From NCBI GenBank assembly GCA_021849615.1, contig JAJZSQ010000014.1, positions 1 through 44,353 on the forward strand: a DNA stretch of 44,353 nt, given 5' to 3'. The DNA comes from Pseudomonadota bacterium (GTDB lineage Bacteria > Pseudomonadota > Gammaproteobacteria > Steroidobacterales > Steroidobacteraceae). Made by a program: the position numbers and the translations under genes. The notes under the pieces are model-generated. The model did no database searches. It was not told the origin of the DNA and saw only the letters and a list, made by a program, of their open reading frames with translations. Shown piece by piece: positions 1 through 10,854 of the stretch (position 1 is its first letter; the number at the start of each line of letters is the position of its first letter).

Positions 1-295
1 ACCCCGTTCCGCGGTCACGATGACACCTTCCGAACTCGAAATCGTTAACACTTTGAAAACCGAGATTTCCCCAATCTCATCAATCGCTTATGCGCTTCTG
101 GCTGACCGACGTTGGGACAGCCCTGATACCAAGCCAAGGGTTACGCTCTGGGGCGGCACGGCTCGCAGCATCACGAACTTCAGCTTAACCTTGTGATGAC
201 GACCGACATTCGCATTCGAGAGTGAAATCCCGGTTGTTCGTCAATCCAAGGGTATAGTGGTCTCAGAACTCGTCCAGGCGACCCGGAGGCTCGGC
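1..295. other. leader region without a recognisable gene
   Basis: No open frame with a plausible start and known family is visible here. The stretch is visibly less GC-rich than most of the window. It holds the upstream region of the protease-like gene that starts at 296, including a GGAGG ribosome-binding site at 285-289. Confidence 0.5.
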
Positions 296-1276
296 ATGAA
301 GGTTCGGTCTGCGGCACTTTGTATCCTCACGCTCTGTGCGGCGAGTTTGTCTCGAGCAGCGGGCATCGTGAGCCCTGCCGTGGCGCGATACCCGCCCGGG
401 CTGCTCGCCTGTCCGACCACCGTTGATCGGATCGGCCGCATCATCGCGCCGGTGATGATAGACGGCACCGGGCCATATCCCTTTCTTGTCGATACCGGAG
501 CAAATTACTCCATGATTTCCCCGGTCTTGGCGATGCGTCTGAATTTGCACCCGCGTCCGGATGCATTGGAGAAAGTTGTAGGCATCACTGGAACGCAACG
601 CCTTCCTTGGGTTCATGTGGCGAATTTGCGAGTCGGCGGCTTGCAAATGAGTAACTTGGATCTCCCGATCACTAAAAGTCCTGTCATGGACGGGCTCGAC
701 GGAATTCTTGGATTAGCCGCGTTGTCTGCTGAACGAATAGTCGTCAATTTCCGTGACAACCTGGTCTGGATTGGCCACACGAACGAAGTTGACGCCTGGG
801 GATACATCTCGATCCCAGCCCGCCGCACCACCGGCGGATTGCTGCGCGTAGATGCCCGTATCGGCAATGTTCCGGTTATTGCAATCATCGACACTGGATC
901 GCCGCGGACGATGGGGAACTACGCATTGCGACGTGTGCTTTTGCGCAGAGCGACACATGATCCGGACACAGCTCGTATCTTCGGAGTCACACGCCAGGTT
1001 TCGTGGGGAAGTGTTTCCGGATCCCCTACGATCCACCTCGGGCCGGTAGTCATCAGGCACCTCAACATCGTGTACGACGATCTGCCGATTTTTAAAGTCT
1101 GGCACCTTGAATATCGCCCCGCATTGGTTATCGGCATGGACGTATTGGGAACCGTCGATGCGCTTATTCTCGATTACCACAGATCCCATGTATATCTCAT
1201 GCCGCGCAGACCTGCAGGCGTGGAAGTCATTCAAGCCGACCCATTCAGCTTACTGCATGGTGGAGGTGGACCTTGA
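296..1276 (+). CDS. secreted retropepsin-like aspartic protease, two-domain
   Basis: The protein has two retropepsin-like halves, each with an Asp-Thr-Gly active-site signature: DTGAN at about residues 66-70 and DTGSP at about 199-203, each preceded by a hydrophobic strand. In pepsin-like folds the two Asp residues form one catalytic dyad. The ATG at 296 is chosen over an in-frame GTG at 257 because GGAGG lies 6 nt upstream and the new N-terminus is a clean signal peptide (MKVRSAALCILTLC then SRAAG). The product is therefore probably periplasmic or secreted. It stands alone: the mobile island begins about 130 bp downstream. Its base composition is less GC-rich than the chromosomal genes further right, which hints at transfer. 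The substrate is unknown. The family call is firm, the protease activity is inferred. Confidence 0.8.
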   Translation: MKVRSAALCILTLCAASLSRAAGIVSPAVARYPPGLLACPTTVDRIGRIIAPVMIDGTGPYPFLVDTGANYSMISPVLAMRLNLHPRPDALEKVVGITGTQRLPWVHVANLRVGGLQMSNLDLPITKSPVMDGLDGILGLAALSAERIVVNFRDNLVWIGHTNEVDAWGYISIPARRTTGGLLRVDARIGNVPVIAIIDTGSPRTMGNYALRRVLLRRATHDPDTARIFGVTRQVSWGSVSGSPTIHLGPVVIRHLNIVYDDLPIFKVWHLEYRPALVIGMDVLGTVDALILDYHRSHVYLMPRRPAGVEVIQADPFSLLHGGGGP

Positions 1277-1549
1277 TGGTGACCTTTAGGAGAATTTTGG
1301 GCAATCAACACGCGGATGATCATAACTTTGCAGTACTGTCACGATGATGGTGATGGAATGTCGAAGGATCCGTAGGTTCGTCTATGAAATTTGGAGGTAA
1401 AACAAGTAAGCGCCCCGGCATCTTTGTCGTTGCACGGTGCGGCGTGACGGTCTAGGGTTCCGCGAGACTGTGGGCGATGACGACCCGGTCTTCAGGCCAG
1501 AGGGGCCAGAGTGCGCCGAGCAAGGATCAGGGTGAGAGCGATAGCCGCC

Positions 1550-2012
1550 TCAGGCGGCGCGGCGGGCGGTGCGAAGCAGGTCGCGAACGTGCCAGGGCAG
1601 CAGTACCTCGAGCGCTTCGACGGTGTCGGCGGCAGGGAGCTGCTCGAACAGGTGGCTCAGGTACGCGGAGAGATCCAGGTCATTGGCGCGGGCGACGTTG
1701 ACCAGGGAAAAGAGATTTGCACTGTCGCGGGCACCGAGGGGATTGTTCGCGAAGAGCCATACCCGGCGTCCCTGGGCAAAGGGCCTGATGATGTTCTCCA
1801 CATAGTTGTTGTGTACCGGCACATCTCCGTGCTCCAGGTGCAACACCAACTTCTGTCACTGGTTGTGCGTATAGAAGAGCGCTTTGCCAAGCGCGCTCTG
1901 CGGGGGCGCTGCGGACAGGAGGCCCTCGACCGACTTGTGGAATGCGGCGAAGATCGGTGTGGATTTTTCCTCGCGACGCTTGACGATCTCCTCCGGCGTC
2001 AGCGTACCACCG
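1550..2012 (-). pseudogene. IS66-type transposase (TnpC), C-terminal part, nonsense-mutated
   Basis: Read on the minus strand this gives the IS66 transposase C-terminus: a KRREEKS...FAAFH helix, then LEHGDVPVHNN, IRPFAQGRRVWLFA and AYLSHLFEQLPAADTVEALE, ending LLPWHV. An in-frame TGA at 1856-1858 sits where the family has Trp (THNQ-stop-QKLVLHLEHGD), a one-base TGG to TGA change; the frame is otherwise open on both sides. Upstream the gene is cut at 2012 by the IS21 insertion. The part is non-functional. Its companion piece is at 4656-4812. Confidence 0.85.
2007..2012. repeat. target-site duplication of the IS21 element, left copy
   Basis: CCACCG immediately precedes the TG that begins the IS21 left end, and the same six bases follow the terminal CA at 4650-4655. 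Removing one copy plus the element restores the IS66 transposase frame (ELREARARSGGTLTPEE across the junction). Confidence 0.85.
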
Positions 2013-2060
2013 TGCGGCGCGTCAATCAGGATGAGAACCGCGCGACAATCAGGATGAGAG
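2013..2060 (+). repeat. IS21 left terminal repeat with tandem internal motif
   Basis: Two copies of CAATCAGGATGAGA lie 23 bp apart (2023-2036 and 2046-2059). The whole 48-bp end aligns with the reverse complement of 4602-4649. These are expected IstA binding sites. Confidence 0.8.
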
Positions 2061-2092
2061 AACTGTCCCGGCGGGGAGGTTCGAGGGCGTAG

Positions 2093-4550
<2,458 letters not shown>

Positions 4551-4601
4551 GCCTTGCCAGCGTCAATCAACCGCGCCATCATCCGTTCGCCGCGACCACC
4601 G

Positions 4602-4649
4602 CCTATCAACTTGATTGTCGCGCGCTATCACCCTGATCGTCGCGCCACA
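4602..4649 (-). repeat. IS21 right terminal repeat with tandem internal motif
   Basis: The reverse complement begins TGTGGCGCGACGATCAGG and carries a second motif copy 22 bp further in (GCGCGACAATCAAGTTGATA). It matches the left end 2013-2060 with few mismatches. Confidence 0.8.
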
Positions 4650-4655
4650 CCACCG
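4650..4655. repeat. target-site duplication of the IS21 element, right copy
   Basis: CCACCG directly follows the terminal CA of the element and is identical to 2007-2012. Confidence 0.85.
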
Positions 4656-4812
4656 GACCGTGCGCGCGCCTCGCGTAGCTCGTTCAGGTCCCGCTCGAAC
4701 TTCAATACCCGCCCAAGGTAATCCTCCATGGCCACTCGCGCGAGCGCGCGCCCCGGGGGCAGCCGGGTGACCTTCAGCGCCTTGTTTAAGCACGTGCGGT
4801 AGTGCTGCTTAT
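4656..4812 (-). pseudogene. IS66-type transposase no. 1, internal part upstream of the IS21 insertion
   Basis: On the minus strand the frame reads LARVAMEDYLGRVLKFERDL, then NELREARARSGG into the target duplication, and joins the C-terminal part at 2012 in frame. This corresponds to the helical region before the KRREEKS segment of IS66 transposases. The N-terminal half of the protein is missing. The upper end is lost at the junction with the second IS66 fragment near 4812. Confidence 0.65.
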
Positions 4813-4835
4813 CCCACGCTCGGCATAAGCAGCAC
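4802..4835. repeat. perfect 11-bp inverted repeat at the junction of two IS66 fragments
   Basis: GTGCTGCTTAT at 4802-4812 is repeated in reverse complement (ATAAGCAGCAC) at 4825-4835 around a 12-nt loop. It lies exactly where minus-strand IS66 sequence gives way to plus-strand IS66 sequence, so it may be the trace of the rearrangement that joined them. Confidence 0.6.
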
Positions 4836-5139
4836 GCCCGGCCCAAGTTCGATGAGCTCTACACCAACCATCGCAGTGCACTCGCTCCCGAAGCACTGGA
4901 GCTATTCGGGAAACTCTACAAAGTCGAGCGCGAGGCACGCGAGCAGAACCTCGATGCAATCGGCCGCGCGCGGTTGCGCCCGGAGCGCGCCCGACCGGGC
5001 GCTGATGTCTTGCACGAGTGGCTCGTCGTTCATCGCCTGAAAGTGCCCGACGGCTCGGCGAGCGCCAAGGCAATCGATTGCAGTCTCAAGCGCTGGAAGG
5101 CGCTGATACGCTGCATCGACGACGGCAACCCGCCGATCG
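4825..5139 (+). pseudogene. IS66-type transposase (TnpC) no. 2, part before the group II intron
   Basis: The plus strand reads HARPKFDELYTNHRSALAPE, then LFGKLYKVEREAREQ, VLHEWLVVHRLKVPDGSASA and CIDDGNPPI, a typical IS66 transposase middle section. The frame stops being IS66-like after 5139, where the intron begins. Removing 5140-7139 rejoins it in frame to 7140-7378 (PPI-DNNWLESRTRP). The N-terminal half is absent. Confidence 0.85.
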
Positions 5140-5249
5140 GTAGAGTCAGCGACTGGCGCGGTGAGCAAGCGTTGCGGGGAGTAGCTGTTGTCCGGCAGAG
5201 CCGGTGCCTCAATCCGCACCGCAAGTCCCGTTTCCAGTCGCTGCTCGTC

Positions 5250-5282
5250 GAACCGGACATGCAGCACTACCGCATCCGGCTC
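5250..5282 (-). ncRNA. group II intron domain V
   Basis: On the minus strand, GAGCCGGATGCGG at one end and GCATGTCCGGTTC at the other form the short bulged hairpin of domain V, including the catalytic AGC triad near its 5' side. It lies just downstream of the reverse transcriptase, as expected. Domain VI should follow between 5249 and 5140. Confidence 0.85.
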
Positions 5283-5295
5283 TCACGCATGAGTC

Positions 5296-6660
5296 TCAGG
5301 CCTTCGCTTTCGCCACGGCTGCACGGTTGTCGGGGAGTCGGTAGAGGCCGAGCACCCCGTACAGGTGCGCGTCCGGGTACTGGCGGTACCCAGTGCCTCG
5401 TTTCCCCGCCCGCCGCATCAGCCACCGCCGCAGGCGGCGCTCGGTGTATACCCGGATGACCCCGTATGCTTGGATCACGCGGCCTTGATTAAAGCAGCCG
5501 GACCAGCCGCGCAACAGCGCGTTCAGCCCGATCACTCGCTTCTCGACCGGAAACGGGTTCCACCGTCGCGTCGTCTCGTCGTGGATTCGCTCGATGATTC
5601 GCTGGACCGCCTTGCGGGCGGGCTCGGTGCCGATAAACGGTTTGCCGTCCTTCCCGTAGAATCGTCCTACGGTATAGCCGAGGAAGTCGAACGACTCCTC
5701 CGGTACGCGCGCGAGCCGGGTCTTCCGTTCGTTGACGGTCAAGCCCAGCCGGTCCATCAACCGCCGCATCGTCGCGAGTGCCTCCGGCCCGTTTCCAGGC
5801 CGGCAGCAGATCACAAGATCGTCGGCATAGTTGACGACGTGCGCGTCGAGTCGCCGATAGTGGCCATGCTCGTACCATGCTCGCAGGAATCGCCGGAAGT
5901 AGAGGTTAGCGAGGAGCGGCGATGCCGTTCCCCCCTGTGGAGTCCCTCTCTTTCGGTCGCGAGCCTCCGTCGTGCACAATATCGCGCCGCGGTTTGTACG
6001 CTCCCACACCGGTACCGTCAACCAGCCCTTCAGGACCGACAGGAGTTGCCCGTCGACCACGCGCCGTGTGACGCACCTCAGCAAGGGACCGTGCGGAAAC
6101 GTAGTGAAGTAGTCGGATAAATCCGCGTCCACCACTTCCCGCCTGTCATGCTGGGTAATGTGAAAGTACACTCGCCGCACGGCCGTCTTTGCATCCCGTC
6201 CGGGTCTGAACCCGTACTGCTGCGGGGCAAGGTCCGCTTCGAAGATCGGACCGAGCACGAGCACGACGGCGGTTTGGACCACACGGTCCGTCACCGTCGG
6301 GATGCTCAGAGGCCGTTGACCACCATTGCGTTTGGGAATCCATACGCGCAGAAGCGGCTGCGGCACATAGCTCTTGCTACGCAGCTCTTCTTGCAGCGCT
6401 TTGAGCCACTGCTCCACGCCTGTGGCCTTGATCGCCTCGAAGGTCACTCCGTCTACGCCCGGCGCGCCGACATTGGCCCGACTGCGCCGATACGCTTCCA
6501 GGAGCACGTCTTCTCGGCTGACCTTGTCCCACAGACTGTAGAACCGATAGTTCGGTTCGGACTTGGCTTTCGCCTGTAATGAACTCTGCAGCTTCTCAAC
6601 CGATTTACGCGAAGTTGATAGGCTCACGCCAATCTCCGCGGCTGTTGCCGCTTTATTCAT
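5296..6660 (-). CDS. ltrA: group II intron reverse transcriptase/maturase
   Basis: 454-residue intron-encoded protein that reverse transcribes the intron at a new site and helps it splice. Visible motifs are the RT0/1 region (NVGAPGVDGVTFEAI), the catalytic Asp in VDADLSDYF (178-180), GTPQGG at 239-244, YADD at 278-281, and a domain X maturase region around LNALLRGWSGCFNQGR. No HNH endonuclease domain follows, so the length matches En-minus intron proteins. The frame is intact from ATG at 6660. With an intact domain V, the intron may still be active. Confidence 0.95.
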   Translation of the reverse strand: MNKAATAAEIGVSLSTSRKSVEKLQSSLQAKAKSEPNYRFYSLWDKVSREDVLLEAYRRSRANVGAPGVDGVTFEAIKATGVEQWLKALQEELRSKSYVPQPLLRVWIPKRNGGQRPLSIPTVTDRVVQTAVVLVLGPIFEADLAPQQYGFRPGRDAKTAVRRVYFHITQHDRREVVDADLSDYFTTFPHGPLLRCVTRRVVDGQLLSVLKGWLTVPVWERTNRGAILCTTEARDRKRGTPQGGTASPLLANLYFRRFLRAWYEHGHYRRLDAHVVNYADDLVICCRPGNGPEALATMRRLMDRLGLTVNERKTRLARVPEESFDFLGYTVGRFYGKDGKPFIGTEPARKAVQRIIERIHDETTRRWNPFPVEKRVIGLNALLRGWSGCFNQGRVIQAYGVIRVYTERRLRRWLMRRAGKRGTGYRQYPDAHLYGVLGLYRLPDNRAAVAKAKA

Positions 6661-7139
6661 CGCTCATACGTCAGGGCCCCTTTCCTCCACCGGCGTTACC
6701 CGGCTTCATCGGTAATACGGACCCATCCGCCATCTGCTCGGGCCGAACCTGTCCCTCGCGGGCTGATCGTTGCCACCGGCATGCCGGCCGGCCAGCTCCC
6801 AGGCAGACTTCCCTTGTTGCACACAAGTCCTCTCGCGCACGTGCTGTCACCACTACCCCGGCGGAACGATCGGGCGCGGTCCTCGCTCGCCACCCCAATC
6901 GCAGCGACCTTCCCCGTTGTTATGACGGGTCAGCTTCCGCATTGACATTTTCGGGGCATGCACGGTGTTCACTCTCGTTACAGCCCGCACGCCACGCTTC
7001 CCTCCTTACAGAGGGGTTTTCTTGAAGTGCTTCAGGCCATTCGTCGCCTCCTGGCGCGCTCCAAGTGCTTCCGTCCGGAGCGAGGGTGGCCGGGTGGGTA
7101 TCTCACCCACGGGACTCGTGTGCCTTTTTCAAGGCACAC

Positions 7140-7378
7140 ACAACAACTGGCTGGAAAGCCGCACCCGCCCGATGGCGCTCGGCCGCTCCAACTGGCTGTT
7201 CGCCGGCTCGCTGCGTACCAACAAGCGAGCGGCCGTCATCATGAGCATGATCCAGTCGGCCAAGCTGAACGGGCACGACTCGTACCGCTATCTAGCAGAC
7301 GTCCTGGAGCGCCTACCGACGCAGCCGGCGAGCCAGCTCGATGAATTACTGCCACATCACTGGCAGCCGCGCAGCTGA
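7140..7378 (+). pseudogene. IS66-type transposase (TnpC) no. 2, C-terminal part after the intron
   Basis: The plus strand reads DNNWLESRTRPMALGRSNWL (first Asp codon split by the intron), then FAGSLRTNKRAAVIMSMIQS, YLADVLERLPTQ and ELLPHHW, ending at TGA. This is the canonical IS66 C-terminus. It continues 4825-5139 in frame when the intron is removed. Confidence 0.9.
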
Positions 7379-7444
7379 CCCCCCGGCGACGTCTCCGGGT
7401 CTGAAATACAGCACACCGTCAAGGTGTGATGGTCGCATGCTTAC
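7379..7444 (+). repeat. right end of IS66-type element no. 2
   Basis: Non-coding tail after the transposase stop, ending GCTTAC at 7439-7444. Its reverse complement begins GTAAGC, like the outer end of remnant no. 1 at 1406. The 8 bp outside (7445-7452) do not match the 8 bp outside 1406, so the two ends do not belong to one simple insertion. Confidence 0.65.
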
Positions 7445-7669
7445 GGATTTACACCGCCTGAGCCTTGATCACGAGCGCTTTGCGGTTTTCTGCCCGTTCG
7501 CCCTGCTCGGCGGTACCTTCTATCCGGTTCTTGTCCATCAGGTCGCAGTTTCGCTACACGCTTCCTCCCCACGGTCGGTCGCACTCCCGCAGTTGCGTTT
7601 CGCTTCGCTCGCCGTGACCAGCTCGCGGCGGGACTTGCACCCGCAAGAGTGAGCCCGTGCCGGGCGCAC
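7445..7669 (-). mobile_element. 5' relic of a class IIC-like group II intron
   Basis: On the minus strand the segment starts GTGCGCCCGGCACGGG at 7669 and continues with GGGTGCAAGTCCC and a GGAAGC element. These features match, from memory, the 5' domain I of class IIC introns such as that of Oceanobacillus iheyensis. It begins immediately after the T-run of the intrinsic terminator at 7670-7705, the known insertion preference of class IIC introns. It is cut at 7445 by the IS66 end, so the reverse transcriptase and the catalytic 3' domains are lost. No other gene is seen here. Confidence 0.75.
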
Positions 7670-7705
7670 AAAAAAAACCGGCGCGGCAGATTCTGCCGCG
7701 CCGGT
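7670..7705 (-). terminator. intrinsic terminator of the TonB-dependent receptor gene
   Basis: On the minus strand a perfect 14-bp GC-rich stem (ACCGGCGCGGCAGA / TCTGCCGCGCCGGT) with a tiny loop is followed by eight T. It lies 30 nt past the receptor stop codon. Confidence 0.95.
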
Positions 7706-7734
7706 CCTCTAGCAGAACTAGATTTTACTAAACG

Positions 7735-10707
7735 CTATTCGAAGTTGTAGTGGACACCCATCATGATCATCGTTCCGACAGCACCCACCTGGTCAAGCGT
7801 GCTATAAGCCGCCGCACCGGCACCGTAGGTCTGCAAATCGACCGGAGGCGCCGAGTTGAACAGATTCACGACGGACAGGTGTGCATTCAGCCTGCTGTTA
7901 AACCAGTACTTGGCGTACAGATTGTAGTACGTGAAATGACTGACTTCGCAATACCCCTGCAACCCATTCGGCACTGCGGTAAGGGAGAACGGGAAGTGCC
8001 CGCTGTTCGGCAGACCGGCTGCGCAGGTGGGGATGCCGAGCGTCGGATCGAGGAGATTGAAATGTCCGGTGTAGTTCGCCGACAGCGACAGCCGCAAGGC
8101 CCGGTAGCGCCACGTCAGAGACGCTCTGGCACGGTCCTTCGGATTGCCGGTATCGCCCGATACGATGGTCGGCCCATGGGTGCCCGCCAGATCGTACGTG
8201 TTACCCGCTGCACCGAAATCGTAGTGGAAGGTGTGCGACTCGTTGAGTTTGAACTCCACCGAACCGAACCGGCCAAGACGCATGTCGGTGCGGAAACTCA
8301 GATCGAGTCCATTGACTGACGTGGTCGTTGCGTTGTAGTAGCCAATCGGCTGATAGGCCACCGGTCCAACGGGCGTAACCGCGGAACCGCTTGCGGGGCA
8401 CACGAAGCCCGTGGAACTCGTGCCGGGATTACAGGGCAAGGTCACTGCCGGTCCGCGTACGAGGGGGTAATCGGCCGCGATTTGCGCGGTGCTCAAGGCC
8501 CCGAGGAACAACAGGTTCGTGCCAGACTGGATGTCCTGGCTGACCGTAATGTCCCAATAGTCGGCCGAGAAGTCCACATTGTGCGCCGGCTGGAGAATGA
8601 AGCCGAAGTCATAGCTATGCGAGGTCACAGGCTTCAGCTTGGGATTGGCAATCTGCAGACCGATGACACTACCGCACTGACTTGGGAACACGCCAGGCGC
8701 ACTGCCACTTCCACCCGGGCATAGCGTGCTGTCGTACTCAGGGTATCCGTAGAACAGAGCACCAGAAGTGCCCGCTTCGGCGGGGTTTGGCGCCCGGAAG
8801 CCCTTGGTGTAGGTTCCGCGCAGAGTCAGCCATTTGAGCGGGTGATACTTGATCGAGTACTTCGGCGTGAGCGAATGACCGTAAGTATTGAAGTGATCGA
8901 AACGGTACGCCACGTCGAGCGAGAGGTGCTTGATGGGCTTACCCTCAAGTTCTGCATACGCGTTGTAGTTGGTCTGGATGCCCTCGACGTAAGCATTGTT
9001 CCCTGCCTGCAGACCCTCGGCCACGGTGAGCGGCGCCGGCGAGTATTTGTTCAGGTGGTAATAGCCCGCGCCGAGCGCGAGAGCCAACGGACCACCCGGC
9101 AGCTGCATCAGGTTGCGCGAACCATGGACGTCAACAACGGTCATTTTGTTGCTGTCCGTGGCCTTTTCCGCCGGGAACAGCGCACTGAGTTGCTGGTTAT
9201 TGAGCGTCGCGAAGTTGACGCCGCTAGTAGCGTACTGATTCGCCACCGACGGCAGCACGGCGCCATACAGCGTCTGCGTCAATTCATCATACATATACCC
9301 GACCGAAGCATGCATGCGCCAGCCGAACGCCTTGCCGTGCAGGGTTTCAAAGATGCGGTAGGTGTTTGTCACGCCCTGACCGGAAGGGATGTACTGCGGA
9401 TAATTGACGTAAAGAATTGCCGGTTGGTTAAAGGGATTATTTGGCGCCCCGACCGGAAGCAGAACGTTATTCTGCGTCACGATGGAAAGCGGGATCCCGA
9501 TGCCACCAGCCACGTTGGTGAACGGATTCGCGTTGTTGAAGCCGAGAACGCCACCGAGAACCTGTTCGGCTTCGCTGCGGAACAACGACGCAGTGGTCAC
9601 CGAGAGCCACCCGTCGGGCAACGTCTTAGAGAAGCGGCCCAGAACATCGAAGGTCACGGCCTGGGGCTGAATGTCCTGATTGGACGGCGTTACGCACTGG
9701 TTATTGTACCAGCTCGTGTAATTCGCGTTTGAACCAGAGCAGCCGCTCGGCAGATAGCTCGAATTCGGGTTCAGAAACACGCTCGTCGAATCGAACAGAT
9801 TCGTCGCGGGATTCAGAACATAGCCGCCCGGGATGTACGGTGTCTGGCCGGTGCTGGTCGCGGTTGCGCCCACGGCCGGATTGTTGGCACCGGGACGCTG
9901 ATCGTTGCCGCCGTACGGGCCCCAGTTCGTATTGGCCCAAAATCCATTGCGGTTGCGCAGGCGGATCGGATCCTGATGGCGGAATTCGACCGCCAGATAC
10001 GCGTTGTAGCCGTCGGTGGACAGGTGTCCGATACCGGCAATCGCATGCAGATGCTCGGTAGTCCCGTCCGCATGAATTGTGGACCCCATCTCCGCCCCGG
10101 CGCTCAAACCGACGTACGTTTTGCGCAGAATGACGTTTACCACACCGGCGACGGCATCCGAACCGTATTCGGCCGAACCACCGTCCTTGAGAATTTCGAT
10201 TCGCTTCACGACGTCCATCGGGATGGCCGAGAGGTCGACGAAATCGCGCTCACCGTCGTCTGCGAGAGGATAGGGCACCATGCGCTCACCGTCGATCAAC
10301 GACAGAGTCGAACCCACGGTGAGGCCGCGCAGAGCAATTCCCGAACCGCCGAGTGCAAAAGCCTGCGGGAATGCCTGATTCAGGGAACCGGCACCGTTCG
10401 AAGAGAGGCTTTGCAGGACGCTTGAGATATTGCTGAAGCCCGAATCAGTCAGATCTGTTGCGGAAATGACCGAAACAGGGCTGGGGGTATTGAAGCTGCT
10501 CGTGCGAATCAGCGAGCCAGTCACCACGATTTCCTGCAACTGCGTTGGCTGCTTCTTTTTGCTCGACTGGGTCGGATTAGGCCCTTTGGCCTGTTCGGCT
10601 TGCGCTTGCGCAGCGCTCGCCACATGGCTTCCCATCCCGATTGCGGCTAGCGCGCCGACCATAAGCACACGCCGTACAGCGTGTAGCACACTGCGGTTCA
10701 CGGTCAT
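7735..10707 (-). CDS. TonB-dependent outer-membrane receptor
   Basis: 990-residue outer-membrane transporter that imports a ligand with TonB/ExbBD energy. The N-terminus is a signal peptide ending near VASAAQA. A KKKQPTQLQEIVVTGS segment resembling a TonB box follows, then a plug domain (SPVSVISATDLTDSG, LIDGERMVPYP, RIEILKDGGSAEYGSDAVAG, VNVILRK) and a long beta-barrel ending in HYNFE. The start has AGGAG about 10 nt upstream. A putative promoter lies at 10855-10884 and a strong terminator follows the stop. The substrate is not evident: no transporter or enzyme partner adjoins. The leader carries repeated motifs that may be regulatory. Confidence 0.92.
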   Translation of the reverse strand: MTVNRSVLHAVRRVLMVGALAAIGMGSHVASAAQAQAEQAKGPNPTQSSKKKQPTQLQEIVVTGSLIRTSSFNTPSPVSVISATDLTDSGFSNISSVLQSLSSNGAGSLNQAFPQAFALGGSGIALRGLTVGSTLSLIDGERMVPYPLADDGERDFVDLSAIPMDVVKRIEILKDGGSAEYGSDAVAGVVNVILRKTYVGLSAGAEMGSTIHADGTTEHLHAIAGIGHLSTDGYNAYLAVEFRHQDPIRLRNRNGFWANTNWGPYGGNDQRPGANNPAVGATATSTGQTPYIPGGYVLNPATNLFDSTSVFLNPNSSYLPSGCSGSNANYTSWYNNQCVTPSNQDIQPQAVTFDVLGRFSKTLPDGWLSVTTASLFRSEAEQVLGGVLGFNNANPFTNVAGGIGIPLSIVTQNNVLLPVGAPNNPFNQPAILYVNYPQYIPSGQGVTNTYRIFETLHGKAFGWRMHASVGYMYDELTQTLYGAVLPSVANQYATSGVNFATLNNQQLSALFPAEKATDSNKMTVVDVHGSRNLMQLPGGPLALALGAGYYHLNKYSPAPLTVAEGLQAGNNAYVEGIQTNYNAYAELEGKPIKHLSLDVAYRFDHFNTYGHSLTPKYSIKYHPLKWLTLRGTYTKGFRAPNPAEAGTSGALFYGYPEYDSTLCPGGSGSAPGVFPSQCGSVIGLQIANPKLKPVTSHSYDFGFILQPAHNVDFSADYWDITVSQDIQSGTNLLFLGALSTAQIAADYPLVRGPAVTLPCNPGTSSTGFVCPASGSAVTPVGPVAYQPIGYYNATTTSVNGLDLSFRTDMRLGRFGSVEFKLNESHTFHYDFGAAGNTYDLAGTHGPTIVSGDTGNPKDRARASLTWRYRALRLSLSANYTGHFNLLDPTLGIPTCAAGLPNSGHFPFSLTAVPNGLQGYCEVSHFTYYNLYAKYWFNSRLNAHLSVVNLFNSAPPVDLQTYGAGAAAYSTLDQVGAVGTMIMMGVHYNFE

Positions 10708-10726
10708 TTCAAAATTCTCCTGGTTC

Positions 10727-10804
10727 TCTAGCGAGACCGCACTTTACGAGACTGCTCTTTGACGAGTCTGCTCGATAAAGCAATTGTTGCTCTTACGAGA
10801 CCTG
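10727..10804 (-). repeat. four imperfect repeats in the receptor 5' leader
   Basis: On the plus strand the copies read TCTAGCGAGACCGC (10727-10740), TTTACGAGACTGC (10743-10755), TTTGACGAGTCTGC (10758-10771) and CTTACGAGACCTG (10792-10804). The first three are spaced 15-16 bp apart. They fall between the putative promoter and the ribosome-binding site, so they would be transcribed. Confidence 0.6.
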
Positions 10805-10854
10805 TATGTTTTTAGTCGCAGCTAGCTATTAACTGCTCGCGACACAGGGATTTG

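Larger units (their letters stand above)
5140..7139 (-). mobile_element. complete group II intron with reverse transcriptase, antisense in IS66
   Basis: The boundaries are set by exon repair: deleting exactly 5140-7139 (2,000 bp) restores the IS66 transposase frame and its conserved DNN motif. On the minus strand the intron starts GTGTGCC and ends CTCTAC, fitting the GUGYG...AY rule. It contains a maturase-type reverse transcriptase (5296-6660) and a domain V hairpin (5250-5282). The 5' exon ends TTGTTGT, and GCAACAA (plus 6814-6820) could pair with it as EBS1 (inference). The intron is antisense to the transposase, so it cannot be spliced from that mRNA. The 479 bases at 6661-7139 hold its 5' ribozyme domains and no separate gene. 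Confidence 0.92.
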
